NCBI GenBank assembly: GCA_036495525.1
Contig: DASXMR010000161.1
Span: 1 to 7,543 of the forward strand
DNA from: DASXMR01 sp036495525
GTDB lineage: Bacteria > Actinomycetota > Actinomycetes > Streptosporangiales > Streptosporangiaceae
Direction: 5' to 3'
Length of the DNA stretch: 7,543 bases
Shown here one piece after another: positions 1-5,215 of the stretch (positions are counted from its first letter, which is position 1; every line of letters begins with the position of its first letter). Position numbers and translations under genes: made by a program. The notes below the pieces were generated by a model, which saw only the letters and a program-made list of their open reading frames with translations, did not search any database and was not told the DNA's origin.

Positions 1-1
1 C

Positions 2-223
2 GACGACCACGGGCTTGACCCGGCTGCCAGCGGGCAGCGGGCGACCGTGACGCTCTGGACCGACGACACGGCGAAGGCGTACGAGCAGCTGGTCGCCGCC
101 GGAGTAGCGGCGCTGCAGCCACCGCGCAGATGGCTCGACAGCCTGCTGATCGCCTGGATCCAGGACCCCGACGGGCACCCAGTGCAGATCGTTCAGCACC
201 TGCCGCAGGCCGCGAGCAGCTGA
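2..223 (+). CDS. VOC family (glyoxalase/bleomycin resistance-like) protein, 3' end only
   Basis: The gene enters the window already in frame; 73 C-terminal residues and the TGA stop are visible, and the start lies outside. The fragment reads as the last beta-alpha-beta-beta unit of a vicinal oxygen chelate fold. A strand (ATVTLWTDD) leads into a helix (TAKAYEQLVAAGV), and the end (WIQDPDGHPVQIVQ, residues 52-65) is the usual VOC closing signature, where the family commonly has DPDGNxxEL. The position that normally carries the C-terminal metal-ligand glutamate is Gln62 here, so metal-dependent catalysis is uncertain. VOC proteins include lyases, dioxygenases and antibiotic-binding proteins; the fragment does not tell which. 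It converges with the membrane-protein gene on the other strand, with a hairpin just after its stop. Confidence 0.75.
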   Translation, partial: DDHGLDPAASGQRATVTLWTDDTAKAYEQLVAAGVAALQPPRRWLDSLLIAWIQDPDGHPVQIVQHLPQAASS

Positions 224-237
224 CCTGGTCGCGCCCG

Positions 238-257
238 CAGCGGGTTAAGGCCCGCTG
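238..257 (+). terminator. Hairpin after the VOC gene, candidate terminator
   Basis: A perfect 7-bp inverted repeat, CAGCGGG / CCCGCTG, with a 6-nt loop (TTAAGG) begins 15 bp after the VOC stop codon. There is no T-run after it, which is common for actinobacterial terminators. Its place between convergent genes supports a transcription-end role. The stem is short, so confidence is moderate. Confidence 0.45.
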
Positions 258-279
258 AGCTGGCAACGGCCGCTAGCGA

Positions 280-296
280 CGCCGCGCGGAGCGGCG
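280..296 (-). terminator. Hairpin downstream of the sigma/membrane-protein unit, candidate terminator
   Basis: The inverted repeat CGCCGC / GCGGCG has a 5-nt loop and lies about 40 bp past the stop of the leftward membrane-protein gene. It overlaps a 12-bp perfect palindrome, AGCGGCGCCGCT (290-301). No T-tract follows on the minus strand. In DNA this GC-rich such hairpins also occur by chance, so this is a weak call. Confidence 0.3.
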
Positions 297-337
297 CCGC
301 TGGGCTGCCTGGCTGCCGGCCGCTTTCCGGTCGGCGA

Positions 338-1009
338 TCACGGTCCGGTATGGCCGCCGTACAGGGCTTGATAACCGTCGGACGGAGCTGGCGGCGGCGT
401 GCCGTTGCACGAGTACGAACCCGCGCTGATGAGCACCATGGTGGAAAGCTGCTGGCCGCTGGCAAGCTGGAAGTCGCTGATGCCGAGCGCTGCGCCGGCT
501 GGCATGGCGGCCGGGTCGATCGTGATCGTGGGCTGCACGCCGGAGTTCGCGTAGAAGGTAGACGGCCCCTGCGGCTGGCCCGACACAACCTGCGAGAAAC
601 CAGACGGCGCTGGATCCGAGGAGCAGTAGCTGCCGACCGTGACCTTCGCCGGGATGCCGTACTGCGCGAGGTCGCTCTGCAGGGCGGCCGGGTCGAACAG
701 CTCCCCCGGGTTGATCGTCAGCGCGTCTGTGCCGTTGGCATTGCTGGTGAGCGTGTACGCCGCGGTCCGGATCGTGCCGGGCACCTGGTGCTGGCCGTGA
801 GCGCCGGCCAGGTTCAGCGCCAGCACGGCCCCGGCGGCGACGCCCGCCACGGACAAGCCAGAGATGGCGGCGAGCCGGTGCCGCCGGCGTGCGCTGCCCC
901 TGGCCGTGATCGCCGCCAGCCGCGGCCGGCCCGGCATGGTCACGCCGGACATGGAGTCTTCGAGCGCGCGCAGCTCCGCGCTGTCAGTCAGCTGGTCGTT
1001 GCCGCACAT
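338..1009 (-). CDS. Single-pass membrane protein co-encoded with an ECF sigma factor; possible non-zinc anti-sigma partner
   Basis: The protein is 223 aa and I cannot assign it to a characterised family. Residues 1-45 are a cytoplasmic-type N-terminus ending in a basic cluster (RRRHR, 41-45). Residues 46-69 form one hydrophobic transmembrane helix (AAISGLSVAGVAAGAVLALNL), giving an N-in topology. The remaining ~150 residues would lie outside the membrane and hold two cysteines (Cys129, Cys201) that could form a disulfide, then a Pro/Gly-rich end. The ATG at 1009 is chosen because GGAGG (minus strand, 1021-1017) sits 7 nt upstream. The frame stays open further 5', but that stretch lies antiparallel-free inside the sigma gene and has no such site. 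The gene overlaps the sigma gene by 22 bp, which suggests translational coupling. Gene order and topology resemble a membrane anti-sigma factor, but the HxxxCxxC zinc motif is absent, so that role is inferred. Confidence 0.75.
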   Translation of the reverse strand: MCGNDQLTDSAELRALEDSMSGVTMPGRPRLAAITARGSARRRHRLAAISGLSVAGVAAGAVLALNLAGAHGQHQVPGTIRTAAYTLTSNANGTDALTINPGELFDPAALQSDLAQYGIPAKVTVGSYCSSDPAPSGFSQVVSGQPQGPSTFYANSGVQPTITIDPAAMPAGAALGISDFQLASGQQLSTMVLISAGSYSCNGTPPPAPSDGYQALYGGHTGP

Positions 1010-1503
1010 GAATCGGCCTCCGTAGCAGTGGTCTGGGCGAGTTCGCTGCGCAGGGCCGTGACTGCCCTGGACAGGTGAGCGCGGACTGTTCCCGGCGCGA
1101 TCGCCAGCTGGCGCGCGGTGGTCTCGATGTCCAGGTCGAGGAAAACCCGCAGCACGATCACCTCGCGCTGCCGGGCGGGCAGCCGCCGCAAGGCGGCCAG
1201 CACGACGGCGTCCAGCCCCGAACCCTGGCTGACCGGCGCCGCGAAGTCGTGATCGGAGAGCGGCAGCTCGCGCGAGCTCCGCCGCCACCAGGACGCACCG
1301 GCATTGAGTGCGGTGCGTACGACCCATGCCCGCGGGGCCGGATGGCGCCTGACCTTCCGCCAGGATGCCCAGGCCCTGGCGAAGGCCTCGGCGACCTGGT
1401 CCTCAGCGAGCAGCAGGTCACCCGTGCTGGCGGCTACCGCCCGCATGCATGGTTCCCAGCTCGCCTCGAAGAACCTGGCGAACTCCGTCTCGTCGTGACT
1501 CAC
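988..1503 (-). CDS. ECF-type (sigma-70 family) RNA polymerase sigma factor
   Basis: The 171-aa length is normal for an extracytoplasmic-function sigma factor, which redirects RNA polymerase to a small set of promoters. Region 2 spans about residues 8-75: the helix around AEDQVAEAFARAWASW (33-48) matches the core-binding and -10-recognition part, followed by HPAPRAWVVRTALN (54-67). Region 4 spans about 98-155: LPARQREVIVLRVFLDLD then the helix-turn-helix IETTARQLAIAPGTVRAHLSRA. No extra C-terminal domain is present. The GTG at 1503 is the only convincing start before an upstream in-frame stop, but its ribosome binding site is weak (GGCGGG about 9 nt upstream). It is the first gene of a leftward pair with a membrane protein and diverges from a secreted protease. 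The style recalls actinobacterial SigE-like ECFs, but the exact ECF group cannot be set by eye. Confidence 0.9.
   Translation of the reverse strand: MSHDETEFARFFEASWEPCMRAVAASTGDLLLAEDQVAEAFARAWASWRKVRRHPAPRAWVVRTALNAGASWWRRSSRELPLSDHDFAAPVSQGSGLDAVVLAALRRLPARQREVIVLRVFLDLDIETTARQLAIAPGTVRAHLSRAVTALRSELAQTTATEADSCAATTS
1017..1021 (-). promoter_or_regulatory. Ribosome binding site deciding the start of the membrane-protein gene
   Basis: GGAGG on the minus strand lies 7 nt before the ATG at 1009, inside the 3' end of the sigma-factor gene. It rules against the longer open frame that runs up to 1327 and supports coupled translation with the sigma factor. Confidence 0.7.
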
Positions 1504-1926
1504 AACCGTTAACCCGCCAGCGGCCAGAAACGCTTACCTCGCAGCCCGCAGGCTATGTGATCACCGGAAGCTCGCCACCCGGCCAGCCGCCGGGCGCGGC
1601 AGCGAGGACCGGCTGGGCCGGCAGCGGCCACGTGCCGCTGACCCTCTGATGCGACCGTGTGGTTCGCGGCCTGCCGTGCCGTGGCCGCCTGGCCGGCACG
1701 CAGAGCCCGGTCCCGTATCGCGGTTAATGCGCGCTTATTGCGCACAATTCGTCTTCCGCAGGCCAGGGCAATCGCGGCGCTGTCCTCGGCCAGGCCCGCC
1801 GGAAAAGGTAGCGAGGCTAAGGGGTTGTGAGGCATCAACCGTTCATTTACCGTTACTTGGGGGCTAGCTGGATGATCAATGGCATAAGCCGCAAGGCAGG
1901 CCCGCTCTTCTCATGGAGGCCATCAC
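1504..1926. other. Divergent intergenic region between the sigma factor and the sedolisin
   Basis: This 423-bp stretch must hold the promoters of both flanking genes. I saw no clear -35/-10 pair for either. It is locally AT-richer than the genes around 1721-1750 and 1835-1860. It contains CAACCGTT twice in the same orientation (1503-1510 and 1836-1843), ACCGTT repeated 11 bp apart (1838-1843 and 1849-1854), a 10/12 palindrome ATTGCGCACAAT (1737-1748), GTTAAC inside AACCGTTAAC (1504-1513) and the 8-bp palindrome GTGATCAC (1557-1564). A minus-strand frame across 1509-1838 lacks the third-position G/C bias of the real genes and is taken as non-coding. Confidence 0.6.
1915..1919 (+). promoter_or_regulatory. 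Ribosome binding site of the sedolisin gene
   Basis: GGAGG lies 7 nt upstream of the ATG at 1927, the ideal spacing. It fixes the start immediately before a good signal peptide. Confidence 0.8.
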
Positions 1927-3726
1927 ATGGTCGCTAGACCGCTACTCATCGCAGGCGTAGCCAGCCTGCTACTCGCTAGCCCGGTGCTCGCAGCGCCGGC
2001 GTTCGCGGGTACCGCCGGACCGTCCGGCCAGGGCTCGGACGTCCCGCCGCCGGCGCAGCGCATCGCAGCGACGACGGCAACGTTCAACGCGATCGAGGCG
2101 AAGATCGCCGCCGGGCAGTCGCTTCGGCTGCCCTTCCCCGACCCGACCGCGCAATCGGACATCCTCGACTATGGCGTCAACGACCTGTGGAAGCAGGGAA
2201 TCGACGGCGCCGGCGTGACCGTGGCCTACGTGGTCACCAACCCCGACCCGAATCTGACCGCGGCGATGGCCAACTACGACGCGCAGATGAGCCTGCCGCC
2301 GGCGAACATCACCCAGATGGCCCTGCCGGCGCCGGCCAACCCGAACTTCACCTGCGTGGTCGAATGCAGCGCGGGCGAGGACCAGCTCGACGCCGAGGCG
2401 ATTCACTCGATGGCGCCGTTCGCGAACATCATCTTCGTGCACCCGTCGGTGCCGGAGACCATCGGCATCCAGGGCTGGCCGCAGGTAGCGCAGGCGATCA
2501 AGATGATCGCCGACCACCACCTGGCCGACATCATCTCGGTGAGCCTGGGCGACGGCGAGAACTCGTTCACCGCCGACCCGACCAACCCGACCGCCAGCCA
2601 GGACGCCGCGATCCACTCGCTGGATCCCGCGTTCCTCGACGCTGCCGCGCAGGGCGTGCCGGTGACGTTCGCCTCCGGCGACTGCGGGCCGACTGACCCG
2701 CCGGTTCTCGGCGACACCGGCCAGTGCACCCAGCCGATCGGCGTGACCGCCGGCCACCCGGTCGACAACCCGTGGATCACCGCGGTCGGCGGCACCCTGC
2801 CGAACCCCGGCCTGGCCACCCCCGCCGGCCGCACCGCCCCTGACACGCTGTGGTTCGCTCGCACCACCCACTCCGACGCCGAGGGCGCTGGCGTCTCCAC
2901 CGTCTACCCGAAGCCGTCGTGGCAGCAGGGCATCCCGGCGCTGGACGGTGTCACCGGCCGCGCCGACCCGGACATCTCGATGGACGCGACTGACGGGACC
3001 TCGCAGGCTTCGCCGACATTCGCTGGCATTCTCGCGCTGGCCACCCAGGTGAACCACGGTGACCTGGGCACGGTCAACCCGGCACTGGCGGCAATCGGTC
3101 CGCGCGGTACCGCGGCGGGCATCGTCGACGTGCCAGCGGGCTTCACCAACACCGCGTTCGGCGTCACCGGCTTCTCGACCGGGCCTGGTTACGACCTCGC
3201 ATCCGGCTGGGGCACGATCTTCGCGCCGGACTTCGTTCCCGCGCTGGTGAAGCAGATCGACAGCCAGCACGGACCGAGTGAGCCCAGCCGGCAGGCGCAG
3301 GACCTGCTGAACCAGCTGCAGGGCAACGTCTCCGTCTCGTCCGGCAAGGTGGCCAGCGGGCAGACCGTCACGGTCACCGGGAATGGCTTCATTCCTGGCC
3401 GGTCCCCGAACGGCACGACGATCGTGGACGGCTTCGGCGTTGACCCGCCGCTGCCCGGTCAGTTCGGCGTGTCCCCGAGCGGCCCGTTCTTCGACCCGAC
3501 CTCGACCGTTCCGGGAGAGACCTGGGATGACGTGACCGCGACCCTCAACGGCAAGGACACGACGGACATGCCGCTGACCGTTTCCGGCCCGGACGGCAAC
3601 GGCGCCGTCTCGATCAGCATCGACACGACCGGGCTGCACGTCGGCACCTACACGGTGACGATCACCGGCCGGGTGCTGACCCAGACCGTCTCGTTCGAGG
3701 TCAAGAACCCCGATTTCGACAGCTAG
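1927..3726 (+). CDS. Secreted sedolisin, serine-carboxyl peptidase family S53
   Basis: A 599-aa exported endopeptidase; family members usually work at acid pH. Residues 1-27 are a Sec signal peptide (hydrophobic LLIAGVASLLLASPVLA, likely cut after VLA or AFA). The catalytic domain runs from about 81 to 440 and has every family residue: Glu151 and Asp155 in GEDQLD, the oxyanion Asp252 in SGD, and the nucleophile Ser359 in DGTS. The calcium site is present with Asp401, Val402, Gly419, Gly421 and Asp423, the same spacing as in kumamolisin (316, 317, 334, 336, 338, from memory). Cysteines 143/147 and 253/267 could form disulfides. Only ~50 residues separate signal and catalytic domain, whereas the usual activation prodomain is roughly 150-190 residues. 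Residues ~465-595 are Ser/Thr/Val/Gly-rich, strand-like, and resemble an Ig-like (IPT/TIG-type) adhesion or spacer domain. It is monocistronic, with a hairpin after it. Confidence 0.93.
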   Translation: MVARPLLIAGVASLLLASPVLAAPAFAGTAGPSGQGSDVPPPAQRIAATTATFNAIEAKIAAGQSLRLPFPDPTAQSDILDYGVNDLWKQGIDGAGVTVAYVVTNPDPNLTAAMANYDAQMSLPPANITQMALPAPANPNFTCVVECSAGEDQLDAEAIHSMAPFANIIFVHPSVPETIGIQGWPQVAQAIKMIADHHLADIISVSLGDGENSFTADPTNPTASQDAAIHSLDPAFLDAAAQGVPVTFASGDCGPTDPPVLGDTGQCTQPIGVTAGHPVDNPWITAVGGTLPNPGLATPAGRTAPDTLWFARTTHSDAEGAGVSTVYPKPSWQQGIPALDGVTGRADPDISMDATDGTSQASPTFAGILALATQVNHGDLGTVNPALAAIGPRGTAAGIVDVPAGFTNTAFGVTGFSTGPGYDLASGWGTIFAPDFVPALVKQIDSQHGPSEPSRQAQDLLNQLQGNVSVSSGKVASGQTVTVTGNGFIPGRSPNGTTIVDGFGVDPPLPGQFGVSPSGPFFDPTSTVPGETWDDVTATLNGKDTTDMPLTVSGPDGNGAVSISIDTTGLHVGTYTVTITGRVLTQTVSFEVKNPDFDS

Positions 3727-3742
3727 CCAGCACTAGCCGCTG

Positions 3743-3782
3743 ACGGCCCGCCGGGGGACGCACCTCGTCCCCGGCGGGCCGT
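3743..3782 (+). terminator. Strong hairpin terminator between convergent sedolisin and coaA genes
   Basis: An inverted repeat of about 17 bp (ACGGCCCGCCGGGG.. / CGTCCCCGGCGGGCCGT) has a single bulged G on the left arm and a 5-nt loop (CACCT). It starts 16 bp after the sedolisin stop. No T-tract follows. Its position between two convergent genes means it could end transcription from both sides. Confidence 0.8.
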
Positions 3783-3827
3783 TCGGCTACCGGGCGGCAG
3801 CCAGGGCTGGCCAGGGTCGCGGCGACA

Positions 3828-4760
3828 TCAGAACCGCCGAAGCCGCACGCGCGTCACCGAGTGGTCGGCCGCCTTGTGCAGCACGAGGGCTGCCCTGGCC
3901 CTGGTGGGCTGAATGTTCTCGATGAGGTTGACCTCATTGATGGTCGTCCAGACCTGGAGGCCGAACGCGTCGACCTCGGCCGGGCTGATCTGAGTGAGCC
4001 GCCGGAACGGCGACTGCGGGTCGGTGAACGCGGTCTGCCGCAGGGCCTGCAGGCGGCTGAGGAACCACTGCCTGACGTGATCGGCGCGGGCATCGACGTA
4101 GATGGAGAAGTCGAGAAAATCGGCCACCGCCAGCGTTCCCGGCGGGGCGGCCTGCAGCACGTTGATGCCCTCCAGGATGAGGACGTCGGGACGCCGGACC
4201 CGCTGATACCGGCCGGGAACGATGTCGTAGGCCAGGTGCGAGTACACCGGCGCGCTGACTTCCGCCGCGCCCGCTCGCAGCTGCTGGACGAAGCGCAGCA
4301 GGGCGCGCCGGTCATAGGACTCGGGAAAGCCCTTGCGGCTCGCCAGGCCGCGCTGCTCCAGGACAGCGTTCGGGTACAGGAAGCTGTCGGTCGTTACCAG
4401 CTCAGTGTGCGGCTGCTTGGGCCAGCGGGAGACCAGCGCGCGGAGCACCCGGGCGGTGGTGGACTTGCCGACGGCGACGCTGCCGGCGACCGCCACGATG
4501 AACGGTGCGGGCTCCATCCGCGCCTGCAGGAACTCGCCGACGGTTTCCCGCAGTCTGGCGCTGGCCTGGTAATACAAGCGCAGCAGCCGGCTCAGCGGCA
4601 GGTAGACGTCCTCCACCTCGCTGAGCTGGATCGGATCGGCGATGCCGCGCAGCTCGTCGAGGTCCGCGGCGGTCAGCGCCATGGGAGTGCCAGCGCGCAG
4701 GCCACGCCACGCCTGCCGGTCCAGGTCCAGGTAAGGGCTGTCGGCATGGCGGCTCGTCAC
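3828..4760 (-). CDS. coaA: Type I pantothenate kinase (CoaA), first step of coenzyme A synthesis
   Basis: Phosphorylates pantothenate with ATP in the cytoplasm, the committed and normally CoA-inhibited step. From the GTG at 4760 the protein is 310 aa, close to the 312 aa of the mycobacterial enzyme, and opens with the family-type SPYLDLDRQAW. The Walker A loop GSVAVGKST is at about residues 93-101, followed by LVTTDSFLYPNA (121-132), KGFPESYDRRAL (143-154), PVYSHLAYD (171-179), DVLILEGINVLQ (192-203) and the C-terminal INEVNLIENI and RATLVL-like stretches. The usual TTDGF has Ser in place of Gly. The frame extends to a GTG at 4910 (360 aa), but there AAGGAG directly abuts the start codon, the extra 50 residues are low-complexity, and their codons are less G/C-biased. 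At 4760 the upstream TATGTT-N6-GTG fits a leaderless start. It diverges from vapBC. Confidence 0.93.
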   Translation of the reverse strand: MTSRHADSPYLDLDRQAWRGLRAGTPMALTAADLDELRGIADPIQLSEVEDVYLPLSRLLRLYYQASARLRETVGEFLQARMEPAPFIVAVAGSVAVGKSTTARVLRALVSRWPKQPHTELVTTDSFLYPNAVLEQRGLASRKGFPESYDRRALLRFVQQLRAGAAEVSAPVYSHLAYDIVPGRYQRVRRPDVLILEGINVLQAAPPGTLAVADFLDFSIYVDARADHVRQWFLSRLQALRQTAFTDPQSPFRRLTQISPAEVDAFGLQVWTTINEVNLIENIQPTRARAALVLHKAADHSVTRVRLRRF

Positions 4761-4772
4761 CGCCCCAACATA
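4761..4772 (-). promoter_or_regulatory. Candidate leaderless promoter (-10) of coaA
   Basis: On the minus strand TATGTT (4772-4767) is followed by six bases and then the GTG at 4760, the TAnnnT-N6-RTG arrangement seen at actinobacterial leaderless starts. No convincing -35 hexamer was seen, and there is only a weak purine run (GGGG) next to the start. The call is an inference from spacing and depends on the shorter CoaA start being right. Confidence 0.35.
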
Positions 4773-4945
4773 TGACCGGCTGACCGGGGCGTTGATGAAG
4801 AATCCACCGCCAGCCGAACGCCGAGGACTGGGCGTGCCGGACACTGAGCCGTCAGTTATGTGACCAGCCGCCGCAGGCCCCTCGGGTGTCGTCCTCTCGG
4901 TCCCGGCCACCTCCTTGCCCAGCTTCCTCGAACAGCGGGAGCCGG

Positions 4946-4957
4946 TAGTATGACCGT
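4946..4957 (+). promoter_or_regulatory. Leaderless promoter (-10) of vapB with overlapping dyad
   Basis: TAGTAT (4946-4951) is followed by six bases and the vapB ATG (4958), so transcription should begin at or next to the A of the start codon. No Shine-Dalgarno sequence is present in the few bases before the ATG. The dyad CGGT-N6-ACCG (4943-4956) covers this -10, and ACCGT-G-ACGGT (4976-4986) lies just inside the gene; either could be bound by the VapB ribbon-helix-helix for autorepression. The -35 region (around 4923-4929) has no good match. Confidence 0.5.
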
Positions 4958-5215
4958 ATGGCCAAACGTAAGATAACCGTGACGGTGGATGAAGAGCTCG
5001 TCGACCTGGCGCATGCGGTCGGTGACGAGAAACTGTCCGCGGTCGTCAACACGGCCCTGGCCGAGCACGTGGAGCGGCTCGGCAGGCTTGCGACGCTGCG
5101 GCAGCTTCTCGACCGCTGGGAAACTCAGGCTGGTCCGCTACCGCCCGATGTTCTCGCCGACGCGGCCGCTGCGTTTGACGAAGCCGAAGACAGTCCGAGG
5201 ATGGCAGCAGGTTGA
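4958..5215 (+). CDS. vapB: VapB-type ribbon-helix-helix antitoxin
   Basis: The 85-aa protein has a classic N-terminal ribbon-helix-helix DNA-binding domain at residues 3-41. The strand is RKITVTVDEEL, then helices VDLAHAVG and SAVVNTALAEHVERL. The C-terminal half (42-85) is a helix (LRQLLDRWETQAG) followed by a flexible, acidic, alanine-rich tail (AAAAFDEAEDSP), the part that usually wraps the toxin's active site. Antitoxins of this type block the cognate PIN RNase and repress their own promoter together with it. The gene appears leaderless, with no ribosome binding site but a well-placed -10. Its TGA overlaps the TTG start of the toxin by 4 nt (TTGA), the usual coupled arrangement. The exact RHH subfamily (VapB or CopG-like) is not resolved. 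Confidence 0.85.
   Translation: MAKRKITVTVDEELVDLAHAVGDEKLSAVVNTALAEHVERLGRLATLRQLLDRWETQAGPLPPDVLADAAAAFDEAEDSPRMAAG

Noticed and set aside
350..1078. 242-residue plus-strand frame opposite the membrane-protein gene.
   Set aside because: Arg-rich shadow composition, no ribosome binding site, and the minus strand offers a coupled gene with a clear transmembrane helix.
1010..1327. N-terminal extension of the membrane protein in the same frame, running through the sigma gene.
   Set aside because: The sigma factor clearly uses the other frame here. The extension is Arg/Ala/Gly-rich shadow sequence, and GGAGG 7 nt before the ATG at 1009 marks the true start.
1557..1564. GTGATCAC palindrome upstream of the sigma gene as a CRP-like site.
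   Set aside because: Half-sites have no spacer as CRP sites require (TGTGA-N6-TCACA), and an 8-bp palindrome alone is common by chance.
1509..1838. Minus-strand 109-residue open frame ending 6 bp before the sigma-factor start (TTG start).
   Set aside because: Its codons often end in A or T (for example tta, cta, ttt, att, aga, aat), unlike the neighbouring genes. It has no ribosome binding site that I could see and no recognisable motif.
1835..1867. Possible ECF promoter CAACC ... GGCTAG for the sedolisin.
   Set aside because: The spacer between the elements is about 21 bp, too long for the usual 15-17, and the -10 match is poor.
1969..3639. Long (556-residue) minus-strand frame antisense to the sedolisin gene.
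   Set aside because: It is an Arg/Val/Gly-rich product of GC-biased codons read on the opposite strand. The plus strand has a signal peptide, all S53 catalytic residues and a ribosome binding site.
3861..4775. 304-residue plus-strand frame antisense to coaA.
   Set aside because: The minus strand encodes an unmistakable CoaA with P-loop and family motifs; the plus-strand frame has no recognisable domain.
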